Below are positions 55,199 through 64,000 of a DNA stretch of 64,000 nucleotides, piece after piece (position 1 is the stretch's first letter; every line of letters starts with the position of its first letter). Source of the DNA: Pseudorhodobacter turbinis (GTDB lineage Bacteria; Pseudomonadota; Alphaproteobacteria; Rhodobacterales; Rhodobacteraceae). The stretch is from positions 558,001 through 622,000 of the forward strand of contig NZ_CP039964.1 in assembly GCF_005234135.1 (NCBI RefSeq). Reading direction: 5' to 3'. Made by a program: the position numbers and the translations under genes. The notes under the pieces were generated by a model that was not told where the DNA came from, did not search any database, and worked only from the letters and a program-made list of their open reading frames with translations.

Positions 55199-57442
55199 AT
55201 GCGAAGCAACACATGGCTACGGCTGACACGACTGCGCAGGCAGCGTCGTTTTCAAACGATTATGACCATTGTTTTGGTAACACTTGGCCCCGTGCTGGCC
55301 TTTGCCACATTCATGGCGATGGGGCCGTTTGACCAAGGGGCGCGATCACTGTTTTTGCGGCTGATCTTGCTGGCCGATCTGGTCTATGTGCTGGTTGTGG
55401 CGTCGCTGGTGCTGGCGCGCGTCTCGCGGATGATCACCGACCGGCGCAGTAAATCGGCGGGGTCGCGACTGCATTTGCGGATGTCGGGGATTTTTGCAGC
55501 CCTTGCGCTGACGCCTACGGTGCTGGTGGCGGTTTTTGCAACCATCACCTTTAATGTCGGACTGGAGGGCTGGTTTTCGGACAGGGTGCGCGCGGTTGTT
55601 GGCAACTCTCTGGCGGCGGCAGAGGCCTATGACGGCGAACACCGGCAGGATCTGATCGAGGATGTGAACGCCCTTGCGGCCTATCTGAATGTGGCCAAAC
55701 AAAGCACTTTCTTTCTGGCCGATGACCAGCTGCGCCCGCTTTTGACCCAAGGGCAGGCGGTCATCCAGCGCGGGTTGAAAGAGGCCTATCTGATTGACGG
55801 AACGGGAGAGTTGAAAACCCGCGGAGAGCGCTCATACCTCTTTGGATTTGAGGCGTTGACCGCCGATCAAATCGCCAGTGCGCGCGCTGGCGAAACCGTG
55901 CTGATCGAGGATTGGGCCAATGACGAGCTGCGTGCGCTGGTGTTCCTTAATGCCTATGCTGACCGGTTCCTTTATGTCACCCGCGAGGTGGACGGCACCA
56001 TCCTGAGCTTGCTGGATGAAACCCGCGAAACCGTGGCGCTTTATCAACAACTGGAGGCAGAGCGCGGGCGGTTGCTGTTTGAATTCGGGCTTTTGTACCT
56101 TGGCTTTGCGCTGATCCTGATTTTGGCGGCAATCTGGCTAGGGCTTTGGCTGGCAGAGCGGCTGTCGCGCCCCGTAGGGCGGCTTGCGGGGGCAGCGCAG
56201 ATGGTGGGCAGCGGCAACCTTGATGTGCAGATCCCCGAAGAGGATGGCGATGACGAGATTGCCATGGTCGGCCGCCTCTTCAACCAGATGACCCGCCAGT
56301 TGAAAGGCCAGCATGAAACCTTGGTTCAGATCAACGTCGAAACCGAAGGGCGGCGGCGCTTGTTTGATTCCGTGCTATCCTCAATCACTGCGGGGGTAAT
56401 CGGGCTGGACGCCGACGGGCGCGTGGATTTTGTGAACCGCGCCGCCGAACGCATGCTGGATATGAAAGGTGCGGGCCACGGCGGAGAGCTGGCCTTGGTC
56501 GTGCCCGAATTCGAGGCGATGTTCCACAAACTGCGCGACGGGCTTGGTGCCTCGGTTCAAGAGGAGCTGCGCCTGACCCGCAAGGGCCGCATGGAAAGCC
56601 TTTTGGTACGGATGAGCGTGCGACAGTCGGACACCGGCACGCTTGAGGGCTATGTTGTCGCCTTTGATGATGTGACCGACCTTGTGTCAGCGCAGCGGAT
56701 GGCGGCTTGGGGCGATGTCGCCCGCCGTATCGCGCATGAGATCAAAAACCCGCTGACCCCGATCCAGCTGTCGGCTGAACGGATCAAGCGCAAGTTTCGC
56801 CCCTTGGTGGGTGATAAGGCCGCCGATCTGGAACAATACACTGATGTTATTATTCGCCAAACCAATGACTTGCGTCGTATTGTTGATGAATTTTCCAAAT
56901 TCGCACGCATGCCCGAACCCGTCCGCCGCGAAGAGGATCTGGCAAAAATTCTGACCGATGCCGTGACCTTGCAAGAGGCAGGCCAGCCCGACGTGCGTTT
57001 TGTGACAGATATTCCCGATGGCCCGCTGATGATGGATCTTGACGCGACGATGATATCTCAGTCGCTGACAAACCTTATCAAGAACGGCGGGGAAGCTATT
57101 GAAACCCTTGTGGAAAAAAATGGCACGGGTGGTGTCGTTCCCGAAATTCGTATCAGCTTGGATGTAACGGATGATCACGCCTATATCCGCATTTCCGATA
57201 GCGGTATCGGGCTGCCGCCAGATCGCGCACGGCTGTTTGAACCCTATGTGACCACGCGCAGCAAGGGCACCGGCCTTGGCCTGCCGATTGTGAAAAAGAT
57301 CATCGAGGAGCATGGCGGCACGCTCGCGCTTTTGGATGCAGAGATTTTTGAAGGAAATACCCATGCCGGAGCGATGGCTGAAATATGCCTGCCACGGCTA
57401 CGGGCCAGAAACGTTAGCCGCAAGGCCGAGGGAGAGACATGA
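55199..57442 (+). CDS. ntrY: Nitrogen regulation sensor kinase NtrY
   Basis: A 747-residue membrane sensor kinase. The N-terminus has a basic patch then several hydrophobic segments (from residue about 20 to 110), a periplasmic or extracytoplasmic loop, another membrane helix (YLGFALILILAAIWLGLWL), HAMP, PAS (SSITAGVIGLDADGRVDFVN), HisKA with His in IAHEIKNPLTPIQLSAERI, and HATPase (NLIKNGGEAI, GTGLGLPI). I chose the ATG at 55199 over a TTG at 55160, because the basic start is typical. It overlaps ntrX by 4 nt. In Brucella and Rhodobacter relatives NtrY senses redox or oxygen. Confidence 0.93.
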   Translation: MRSNTWLRLTRLRRQRRFQTIMTIVLVTLGPVLAFATFMAMGPFDQGARSLFLRLILLADLVYVLVVASLVLARVSRMITDRRSKSAGSRLHLRMSGIFAALALTPTVLVAVFATITFNVGLEGWFSDRVRAVVGNSLAAAEAYDGEHRQDLIEDVNALAAYLNVAKQSTFFLADDQLRPLLTQGQAVIQRGLKEAYLIDGTGELKTRGERSYLFGFEALTADQIASARAGETVLIEDWANDELRALVFLNAYADRFLYVTREVDGTILSLLDETRETVALYQQLEAERGRLLFEFGLLYLGFALILILAAIWLGLWLAERLSRPVGRLAGAAQMVGSGNLDVQIPEEDGDDEIAMVGRLFNQMTRQLKGQHETLVQINVETEGRRRLFDSVLSSITAGVIGLDADGRVDFVNRAAERMLDMKGAGHGGELALVVPEFEAMFHKLRDGLGASVQEELRLTRKGRMESLLVRMSVRQSDTGTLEGYVVAFDDVTDLVSAQRMAAWGDVARRIAHEIKNPLTPIQLSAERIKRKFRPLVGDKAADLEQYTDVIIRQTNDLRRIVDEFSKFARMPEPVRREEDLAKILTDAVTLQEAGQPDVRFVTDIPDGPLMMDLDATMISQSLTNLIKNGGEAIETLVEKNGTGGVVPEIRISLDVTDDHAYIRISDSGIGLPPDRARLFEPYVTTRSKGTGLGLPIVKKIIEEHGGTLALLDAEIFEGNTHAGAMAEICLPRLRARNVSRKAEGET

Positions 57443-58851
57443 GCAGCATTCTGATCGTAGATGACGAACGTGATATCCGCGAGTTGATCGGGGATATTCT
57501 AAAGGACGAAGGCTTTTCCGTGCGGCTTGCCGGGAACTCCGATGACTGCATGGCCGAAATCGGGGCCGAGGCGCCCTCGTTGATGATCCTCGATATCTGG
57601 CTCAAGGATAGCCAGATGGACGGGATTGATATTCTGAAAACCGTCAAGCGCGATAACCCCGACATTCCGGTGGTGATCATTTCGGGCCACGGCAATATTG
57701 AAATCGCGGTCGCTGCGATCAAACAGGGGGCTTATGATTTCATCGAAAAGCCCTTCAACATCGATCAGTTGATGGTGGTTGTCAGCCGCGCGATGGAGAC
57801 CAGCCGTTTGCGCCGCGAAAACACCGATCTGCGGCGGCGCGATGTGACATCCTCGGATATGCTCGGGTCCAGCACTGCGTTCAAGGCCCTTAAGGCGCAG
57901 TTGGAAAAGGTCACCAAATCCAACGGGCGGGTGATGCTTTCGGGTCCGGCGGGATCGGGCAAGGAATTGGCCGCACGCTTTATCCATGCCAATTCGGGCC
58001 GTGCCGCTGCGCCATTCGTCACCGTCACCTCGGCCACGATTGAACCCGACCGCATGGAAGAGGTGCTTTTCGGGCGCGAAACCTCGGATCGGGGGATAGA
58101 GCAGGGCCTGCTGGAGCAGGCGCATGGTGGCGTGGTCTACCTTGATGAGGTGGCCGAGATGCCACTGGGCACCCAGACCAAAATCCTGCGCGTGTTGGTG
58201 GACCAACAATTCACCCGTGTCGGCGGTGTGGATAAGGTCCGCGTCGATTTGCGGGTAATTTCCTCGACCACACGCGATTTGCGCGCCGAGATTGCCGCGG
58301 GCCGCTTTCGCCAAGAGCTTTATGACCGGCTGAACGTGGTCCCCATCGCCGTGCCCAGCCTTGAGGAACGCCGCGAGGATATCCCAGAGCTTGCGGCCTA
58401 TTTCATCGATATGTTCCACCGCACCCAAGGCCTGCCCGCCCGCAGCCTGACCGAGGATGCCGAGGCAATGCTACAAACCATGCAATGGCCGGGCAACGTA
58501 CGCCAGCTGCGCAATGTCATCGAACGGGTCTTGATCTTGGGCGATGGATCGGGGCCGGTGGATGTAAAAGAGCTGCCGGGCCGCGAAGCCGCAAGTCAGG
58601 AAGACGGGCGCATGGTCTTGGGCGGCGCGCTGGCCACATTGCCTTTGCGCGAGGCGCGCGAGCTGTTTGAAAAGGAATATCTGCTGACCCAGATCAACCG
58701 TTTTGGTGGCAATATCAGCCGCACGGCCAGCTTTGTCGGGATGGAGCGTAGCGCGCTGCACCGCAAGCTCAAGTCGCTTGGGGTGGTGACCACCAATAAA
58801 TCAGGCGCGCGGATGGCCCGGATCGAAGAAGGCGACGAGGCGCCGATATAG
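57439..58851 (+). CDS. ntrX: Response regulator NtrX
   Basis: A 470-residue partner of NtrY. Receiver Asp52 is in MILDIWLKDS, Walker A is SGPAGSGKE (169-176 region) and Walker B is VVYLDEVAE. The C-terminal Fis helix-turn-helix is in FGGNISRTASFVGMERSALH. The loop where other members carry GAFTGA reads GRETSDRGIEQG, so the sigma-54 contact motif is degenerate, as in NtrC nearby. It overlaps ntrY by 4 nt and precedes trkA by 73 nt. Confidence 0.93.
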   Translation: MSSILIVDDERDIRELIGDILKDEGFSVRLAGNSDDCMAEIGAEAPSLMILDIWLKDSQMDGIDILKTVKRDNPDIPVVIISGHGNIEIAVAAIKQGAYDFIEKPFNIDQLMVVVSRAMETSRLRRENTDLRRRDVTSSDMLGSSTAFKALKAQLEKVTKSNGRVMLSGPAGSGKELAARFIHANSGRAAAPFVTVTSATIEPDRMEEVLFGRETSDRGIEQGLLEQAHGGVVYLDEVAEMPLGTQTKILRVLVDQQFTRVGGVDKVRVDLRVISSTTRDLRAEIAAGRFRQELYDRLNVVPIAVPSLEERREDIPELAAYFIDMFHRTQGLPARSLTEDAEAMLQTMQWPGNVRQLRNVIERVLILGDGSGPVDVKELPGREAASQEDGRMVLGGALATLPLREARELFEKEYLLTQINRFGGNISRTASFVGMERSALHRKLKSLGVVTTNKSGARMARIEEGDEAPI

Positions 58852-58924
58852 GCCCTCGTTGACCATTAGGGTCAGTTCTGCCAATGAAGGTACTGGATTG
58901 CCGTCACCACGGAGTTAAAGGCCC

Positions 58925-60301
58925 ATGAAAGTTATCATCTGTGGCGCGGGGCAGGTCGGCTGGCAAATCGCGCGTCATCTGTCGGGTGAAAATAACGACG
59001 TGACGGTGGTGGATTTCAACGCCGATCTGGTGCGCCGTGCGACCGACACGCTTGACGTGCAAGGGATCGTCGGCTTTGCCAGCTATCCCGATGTGCTGGC
59101 ACGGGCGGGCGCGCGTGATGCCGATATGATCATCGCCGCCACCCATTCCGACGAGGTGAATATGGTCACCTGTCAGGTTGCGCATTCGGTGTTCTCGGTG
59201 CCGCGCAAAATCGCGCGGCTGCGCTCGCAAAGCTATCTTGATGCGATCTATGCCGATCTTTATCGCCGCGATCACATGCCGATTGATGTGGTGATCAGCC
59301 CGGAAAAAGAGGTGGCCGAGGCCGCTTTGCAGCGCCTTGCCGCCCCCGCCACCTTTGATGCAGAAAGCTTTATGGACGGGCAGTCGCAGCTTTTGGGGAT
59401 TGTGCTGGATGCTGATTGTCCGGTTCTCAACACCTCGTTGCGGCAATTGTCTGAACTGTTTTCGACTCTGCGCGCCACAGTCGTTGGCGTGCGCCGCAAT
59501 GAGCGTCTTTTTGCCCCCGAGGCAAGTGACCAACTGTTTGCCGGCGACCGGATTTACGTGTTCACCCATAATGACGACCTGACCCGCACGCTTGATATCT
59601 TTGGCAAAACCACCCGCAAGCAAGAACGCGTGGTGATTGTGGGCGGCGGCAATGTCGGGCTTGCGGTGGCCACAGCGCTTGAAGCCCGTGTGGACCGGAT
59701 GCGCGCCAAGGTCGTTGAGAAAAATCGCACCCGTGCCGAAAAAGCCGCCGATGCGCTGGAACGAACCATCGTTTTGAACGGTGACGGCATGGACATTGAT
59801 ATTTTGATGGAGGCGGGGATTGACCGCGCCGATGCCGTGCTCTGCGTGACCGATGATGATAAGACCAACCTGCTGGTGGCCGTGCGGGCCAAGCAGGCAG
59901 GCTGTCCGATGGCGATTGCGCTGGTCAATGATCCGACCTTGGTGCCTTTGATGGATGCGCTGGATATTGACGCCTTTATCAACCCGCGCGCGACCACTGT
60001 GTCCTCGATCCTGCGCCATATCCGGCACGGGCGCGTGCGCTCCATCTACTCCATCGGCGATGCCGAGGCCGAGGTGATTGAGGCGCAAGTCCTCTCCACA
60101 TCTCCGCTTGCCGGCCGTTTGATCCGCGAGATCGATTTCCCCGAGGGGGTTTTGGTTGGTGCGGTGATGAAGGGGGACAAAGTGGTGAAACCCACTGGCG
60201 ATCTGCGAATGGAGGAAGGCGATGTCGTCGCGATCTTCTCTATGGCCAAGGATGTGCCAGAGGTGGGGCGCCTGCTGCAAGTTTCTGTTGATTTCTTTTG
60301 A
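58925..60301 (+). CDS. trkA: Trk potassium uptake regulator TrkA
   Basis: A 458-residue cytoplasmic gating subunit of the Trk potassium system. Two tandem NAD-binding RCK-N domains are visible (MKVIICGAGQVGWQIARHL at residue 1 and VVIVGGGNVGLAVATAL near 235), each followed by an RCK-C domain. It lies 6 nt upstream of trkH, its membrane partner. In Rhodobacterales the trk genes regularly follow ntrYX, which links nitrogen/redox sensing and potassium by operon position. Confidence 0.95.
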   Translation: MKVIICGAGQVGWQIARHLSGENNDVTVVDFNADLVRRATDTLDVQGIVGFASYPDVLARAGARDADMIIAATHSDEVNMVTCQVAHSVFSVPRKIARLRSQSYLDAIYADLYRRDHMPIDVVISPEKEVAEAALQRLAAPATFDAESFMDGQSQLLGIVLDADCPVLNTSLRQLSELFSTLRATVVGVRRNERLFAPEASDQLFAGDRIYVFTHNDDLTRTLDIFGKTTRKQERVVIVGGGNVGLAVATALEARVDRMRAKVVEKNRTRAEKAADALERTIVLNGDGMDIDILMEAGIDRADAVLCVTDDDKTNLLVAVRAKQAGCPMAIALVNDPTLVPLMDALDIDAFINPRATTVSSILRHIRHGRVRSIYSIGDAEAEVIEAQVLSTSPLAGRLIREIDFPEGVLVGAVMKGDKVVKPTGDLRMEEGDVVAIFSMAKDVPEVGRLLQVSVDFF

Positions 60302-60307
60302 TCTGAC

Positions 60308-61822
60308 ATGATGCGCCGCATTTGGGAACTGCCGCTGCTTGTGATCCTTACGGGGGTTGGATCGCTTGCGATGCTCTTGCCTGCGGCCCATGCTGCGGTC
60401 TTTGGCAATTTCACCGTGGCGCGACCGTTCTTTTACGGTGCGGTGATGTTTTTCATTTTCACCGTTTTGCTGGGAATTGCCACCGATAACTACCGCACAA
60501 AGATTGCGGCGCGCGGCAGGCTGGTAGCGCTTTTGGGCGCTTATCTGTGGTTGCCATTCCTCTTTGCGATCCCCTTTTCCGAGGCGCTACCCGATACCAC
60601 ATTCGTCAATGCCTGGTTTGAGATGGTATCCTCCTTCACCACCACCGGCGTTACGCAATATGACATGCCGGGTCGACTTTCGCCGTCATTGCATTTGTGG
60701 CGTGCGCTTGTCGGCTGGCTTGGCGGGTTTTTCGTGCTGATGTCGGCGGTGGCGATATTGGCCCCTTTGAACCTTGGCGGGGTAGAGGTGCTTTCAAACC
60801 GCGTTCCGGGCCGCAGCGCACGCGGGGTTGAGCAGATCACCCATGGTGCCGGCCCCTCAGCGCGGATGGTCCGCCATTCCAGCAAGCTGTTTCCGGCTTA
60901 TCTTGGCCTGACCGTGCTGCTTTGGGTGCTGCTTTTGATGGCGGGGGAGCGCGGGATGACGGCGCTGGTCCTTGCCATGTCCACGCTTTCGACCAGCGGC
61001 ATCACCAACGGGCCGGGCAGCGCCAGCGGCAGCCATTTATCCGAGGTTGTGGTGTTCGCCTTCATGGCGCTGGCCCTGAGCCGTCGTTTCATGCCCGGTG
61101 CGGTGCAGGCCGATAAAAACCGCACGCTATGGAATGACCATGAGCTGCGCTTGGCACTGGGCTTTTTGGTTGTCGTTCCGGTTATCATGTTTTCGCGCCA
61201 TTGGGTTGGTGCCATGGGCGTGGAGGAGCTGTTCAACCCTATGGCCGCGCTCAAGGCGCTTTGGGGCGGGCTTTTCACCACCATGTCCTTCCTGACGACG
61301 ACCGGGTTTGAAAGTGCGGACTGGCAGGAAGCGCGGTCGTGGTCGGGGCTTAACAGTCCGGGGCTGGTGCTTTTGGGGCTGGCGATGATGGGCGGCGGAA
61401 TTGCGACCACGGCGGGGGGCCTCAAGCTGTTGCGGGTCTATGCCTTGGCGCGCCACGGAGAGCGCGAGATGAACCGGCTGGTCCACCCCAGTTCCATCGG
61501 TGGCGGCGGGGATGAGGAACGGCGTTTGCGGCAGGGCGGTGCCTATGTGGCATGGATTTTCTTCATGCTCTATGCGCTGACATTTTCCATCGTAATCGCG
61601 GCCCTTGCCCTGCGCGGGCTGGAATTTGACCAAAGCCTGATCCTGACCATCGCTGCCGTGACAACTACCGGCCCCTTGGCCGTGCTTGCCGCCGAAACTC
61701 CGATCCGCATGATCGAGCTGTCGATGCCGGTCAAGGCCATTCTGGGCGCAGCTATGATTGTCGGACGGGTAGAGATTTTGGCGATACTGGCGCTGCTCTC
61801 ACCCAATGTCTGGCGCAGATAG
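60308..61822 (+). CDS. trkH: Trk potassium uptake membrane protein TrkH
   Basis: A 504-residue polytopic potassium channel-like subunit. Selectivity-type loops SSFTTTGVTQYD, STLSTSGITNGP, SFLTTTGFESAD and AAVTTTGPLAVL mark the four repeats of the family, each with Thr-Gly signature. The ATG at 60308 follows the trkA stop by 6 nt. It works with TrkA. Confidence 0.95.
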   Translation: MMRRIWELPLLVILTGVGSLAMLLPAAHAAVFGNFTVARPFFYGAVMFFIFTVLLGIATDNYRTKIAARGRLVALLGAYLWLPFLFAIPFSEALPDTTFVNAWFEMVSSFTTTGVTQYDMPGRLSPSLHLWRALVGWLGGFFVLMSAVAILAPLNLGGVEVLSNRVPGRSARGVEQITHGAGPSARMVRHSSKLFPAYLGLTVLLWVLLLMAGERGMTALVLAMSTLSTSGITNGPGSASGSHLSEVVVFAFMALALSRRFMPGAVQADKNRTLWNDHELRLALGFLVVVPVIMFSRHWVGAMGVEELFNPMAALKALWGGLFTTMSFLTTTGFESADWQEARSWSGLNSPGLVLLGLAMMGGGIATTAGGLKLLRVYALARHGEREMNRLVHPSSIGGGGDEERRLRQGGAYVAWIFFMLYALTFSIVIAALALRGLEFDQSLILTIAAVTTTGPLAVLAAETPIRMIELSMPVKAILGAAMIVGRVEILAILALLSPNVWRR

Positions 61823-61964
61823 GGCGGTGTTATTTTGCCACAGTTTTTGCTAACCCGCTTTTGGGCTGGAAACTCCGCGATTCACGCGACATATTGGCGT
61901 GAACGCCTTACGGGGAGGACCGGGGGCAAAGACGGTAACCAAAATAAAAAAAGGCAATGCAATA

Positions 61965-62198
61965 ATGGCTTCCGACAAACAAAATCTCCAAGACGCATTT
62001 TTGAATCATGTCCGGAAGGCCAAAGTTCCGGTGACGATTTTCCTGATCAATGGTGTGAAACTGCAAGGTGTCATCACTTGGTTTGATAATTTTTGCGTGC
62101 TCCTGCGCCGGGACGGGCAATCGCAGCTGGTTTATAAACATGCGATTTCGACCATCATGCCTGGCGCACCGATCAGCTTATATGAAGGCGAAGAATAA
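61965..62198 (+). CDS. hfq: RNA-binding protein Hfq
   Basis: A 77-residue hexameric RNA chaperone. Sm1 is in [20 protein letters not shown] and Sm2 is the [10 protein letters not shown] signature. The ATG at 61965 follows AAGGCAATGC; an upstream in-frame GTG at 61899 would add 22 residues not seen in Hfq. It is short compared with enteric Hfq, since the C-terminal tail is only [11 protein letters not shown], as is usual in alphaproteobacteria. hflX follows by 2 nt. Confidence 0.97.
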   Translation: MASDKQNLQDAFLNHVRKAKVPVTIFLINGVKLQGVITWFDNFCVLLRRDGQSQLVYKHAISTIMPGAPISLYEGEE

Positions 62199-62200
62199 GC

Positions 62201-63532
62201 TTGACCGCGTTTGAAAATGAAGACGAAGACGGTTTTTCTGTAGAGCTGCGGCTTGCAGGACATGACACCCGTGCCGAGGCGACGCTTGCCTATGTGCTGC
62301 ATCCCGATCTGAAAAATGCACGCGCACGCCGCTTGCCCGAACATGGGCTGGCAGAGGCGACATCGCTTGCCGCCGCCCTTCCGGGGCTGGAGGTGGTGGG
62401 TGGAGAAGTCGTGCGCCTGCCCAAGCTGTTGCCGGGCACATTATTCGGAACCGGCAAGGTTGCCGAGATTGCCGCGCGCCTCAAAGAGCTGGATATCGGC
62501 TTGGTCCTGATCGACGGGCCGGTGACGCCCGTGCAGCAGCGCAATCTTGAAAAGGAATGGGGCGTCAAGCTGCTGGATCGCACCGGCCTGATTCTGGAGA
62601 TTTTCGCCGACCGCGCCCGTACCCGTGAAGGCGTGTTGCAGGTAGAGCTTGCAGCCCTGTCCTATCAGCGCACGCGGTTGGTGCGGGCCTGGACCCACCT
62701 AGAGCGCCAGCGCGGCGGCCTTGGCTTTGTCGGCGGTCCTGGCGAAACCCAGATCGAATCGGACCGGCGGGCCATTGACGACCAAGTTGTGCGCATCAAG
62801 CGCCAGCTCGATAAGGTTGCCAAAACCCGAGAGCTGCATCGTGCAGCCCGACGCAAGGTGCCGTTTCCATTGGTGGCCTTGGTCGGCTATACTAACGCGG
62901 GCAAATCGACGCTGTTCAACCGGATCACCGGGGCCGAAGTTTTAGTCAAAGACATGCTCTTTGCCACGCTAGACCCGACAATGCGTGGCATGGAAATGCC
63001 GGACGGGCGCAAGGTGATCTTGTCCGATACGGTGGGCTTTATCTCTGATCTGCCGACGCAATTGGTCGCGGCGTTCCGCGCCACGCTGGAGGAGGTCTTG
63101 GAGGCCGATCTGATCTTGCATGTCCGCGATATCAGCCATCCTGAATCCGCAGAACAGGCGGCGGATGTGGCCGATATCCTGACCAGCCTTGGTGTGCGCA
63201 GTGAAACACCCCAGTTCGAGGTTTGGAACAAGCTCGACTTGGTGGATGAAACCGCACGTGCGGCATTGGTGGGCAAGGCCGCGACATCAGACCGGATCTT
63301 CGCGCTGTCTGCGATTACGGGGCAGGGCTTGCCCGACCTTTTGACCGCGGTTTCTGGGGCGTTTGAGCTTAGCCGCTCGGATGCCGAGCTGTCGCTGGAT
63401 TTCAGTATGGGCCGCGCCCATGCTTGGCTTCATGCCGAGGGCGTGATCGAGGAAGAAACCCTAACGGATACCGGCTGGCAATTGCGCGTGCGCTGGACGG
63501 AGCGTCAGGAAGCGGCCTACCGCGCATTGTAA
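62201..63532 (+). CDS. hflX: Ribosome-associated GTPase HflX
   Basis: A 443-residue OBG-HflX family GTPase that splits stalled ribosomes. The N-terminal HflX domain has GTLFGTGKVAEIA and a coiled coil ending RRAIDDQVVRIKRQLDKV. The GTP-binding motifs are GYTNAGKST (G1), DTVGFI (G3) and NKLD (G4). GGPGETQIESDRR is the family hallmark. The start appears to be a TTG at 62201, the first in-frame start and placed behind GAAGGCGAAGAA; no ATG or GTG lies near. It is co-transcribed with hfq. Confidence 0.94.
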   Translation: MTAFENEDEDGFSVELRLAGHDTRAEATLAYVLHPDLKNARARRLPEHGLAEATSLAAALPGLEVVGGEVVRLPKLLPGTLFGTGKVAEIAARLKELDIGLVLIDGPVTPVQQRNLEKEWGVKLLDRTGLILEIFADRARTREGVLQVELAALSYQRTRLVRAWTHLERQRGGLGFVGGPGETQIESDRRAIDDQVVRIKRQLDKVAKTRELHRAARRKVPFPLVALVGYTNAGKSTLFNRITGAEVLVKDMLFATLDPTMRGMEMPDGRKVILSDTVGFISDLPTQLVAAFRATLEEVLEADLILHVRDISHPESAEQAADVADILTSLGVRSETPQFEVWNKLDLVDETARAALVGKAATSDRIFALSAITGQGLPDLLTAVSGAFELSRSDAELSLDFSMGRAHAWLHAEGVIEEETLTDTGWQLRVRWTERQEAAYRAL

Positions 63533-63553
63533 AAACGCCTACCCCCTAAAAAT

Positions 63554-63580
63554 AAGGCCCCGCGCATTGCGGGGCCTTTT
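63554..63580. terminator. Bidirectional terminator between hflX and the TRAP gene
   Basis: Perfect stem AAGGCCCCGC and GCGGGGCCTT with a short loop, A tract on one side and TTTT on the other, between convergent genes. Confidence 0.9.
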
Positions 63581-63587
63581 GCATTTG

Positions 63588-64000
63588 TCAGCTGTAGCGG
63601 TACGGCCTTCCGGCCTTTTCCATCACGGCGTTATATTTCTTGAAGACAGATACCACCTTCGCCTTCACTTCCGACTCGGCAGCGATCTCATCCCAGAAGA
63701 TCATGGCGGCTTTTTCCACCTGTGCCCACTCCGCATCGGGAATAGTGGTCAGCTTCAGCTTCGGCCCGTTGACGCGTAAATCTGCTTCGCCGCCCCAATA
63801 CCAATGCTGACGGTGGTAATGCGATTGCTCGAAACACACCTTGACCAGCGTTTGCAGATGTGGCGGCAGCTCATTCCAGCGGTCCATATTGGCAAAGAAA
63901 TGCCCGATCCACGCACCCGAGATATTATTGGTCAGAAAGTGGTTGGTCACATTGGCCCAACCCACGGTATAGACCTCGGTGATGCCGGACCAAGCAATAC
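63588..64000 (-). CDS. TRAP transporter substrate-binding protein, C-terminal part (DctP family)
   Basis: The last 136 codons of a periplasmic solute-binding protein; the frame runs off the window end. Recognisable DctP-family wording is AWSGITEVYTVGWANVTNHF, then NNISGAWIGHFFANMDRW and the helical tail EKAAMIFWDEIAAESE. The wording resembles the TakP/mannitol-chloroaromatic subgroup with a large hydrophobic pocket, but the ligand cannot be told. TRAP permease genes may lie downstream or upstream outside the window. Confidence 0.85.
   Translation of the reverse strand, partial: IAWSGITEVYTVGWANVTNHFLTNNISGAWIGHFFANMDRWNELPPHLQTLVKVCFEQSHYHRQHWYWGGEADLRVNGPKLKLTTIPDAEWAQVEKAAMIFWDEIAAESEVKAKVVSVFKKYNAVMEKAGRPYRYS

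Noticed and set aside
1..64000. CRISPR arrays, tRNA or rRNA genes, prophage structural genes
   Set aside because: None seen on either strand; no regularly spaced repeats, no cloverleaf sequences with T-loops, no phage morphogenesis genes.

Overview
This window is a piece of chromosome from an alphaproteobacterium, most likely a marine member of the Rhodobacterales (Roseobacter group). The evidence is the dusB-ntrB-ntrC-ntrY-ntrX-trkA-trkH-hfq-hflX block, NtrC and NtrX proteins without the sigma-54 contact motif, IalB, RatA, DUF6477-like and DUF6456-like proteins, a sarcosine oxidase, a urea ABC transporter and a TRAP transporter. I judge GC at roughly 60% by eye, with a poorer stretch at about 32.2-33.8 kb. 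I cannot name the genus.

Layout. 1-3.4 kb: end of the sarcosine oxidase operon (soxA partial, soxG). 3.5-6 kb: Fe superoxide dismutase and an Atm1-type ABC exporter. 6-12 kb: urtABCDE urea transporter, reading leftward. 12.4-16.2 kb: a compact glucosylglycerate-type compatible-solute locus (GH13_18 phosphorylase, GT81 synthase, HAD phosphatase). 16.3-21.3 kb: two ABC-F ATPases around ndk, then a beta-barrel protein. 21.4-31 kb: SDR dehydrogenase, TPM-domain protein, cysS-cimA-squalene/phytoene synthase-like run, lytic transglycosylase, MFS transporter, DNA glycosylase and esterase. 31-31.6 kb: an unassigned, possibly transcribed and structured intergenic region.

31.6-36.8 kb is the accessory part. 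After an HNH protein come a SieB-like membrane protein, a small ORF, an intact IS3-family element with a clean 4-bp target duplication, and an hsdR gene (type I restriction) broken three ways: cut by the IS3 element, frameshifted, and fused at its 5' side to a piece of an IS5-type transposase. It reads as the debris of an old defence island.

36.8-51.5 kb returns to core genes: RpiR regulator, IalB, HerA-like ATPase, guaA, a non-pyrrolysine MttB-family methyltransferase, a frameshifted DUF6477-type gene, a DUF6456-type HTH protein, lipA, a dihaem cytochrome c, hpt-mug, ratA, and ispD-ispF-pgpA-pncC. 51.7-63.5 kb is the nitrogen-regulation and potassium block ending in hfq-hflX. A partial TRAP substrate-binding protein closes the window.

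How the genes fit together (inference). Several loci concern nitrogen economy: urea import, methylated-amine and sarcosine turnover, and two nitrogen two-component systems. The glucosylglycerate locus would let the cell keep a nitrogen-free osmolyte and recover it by phosphorolysis. I see no complete novel machine. The most useful leads are the solute locus beside urt, the decayed defence region with its SieB-like gene, two candidate small RNAs, and a gene broken at a G9 tract.
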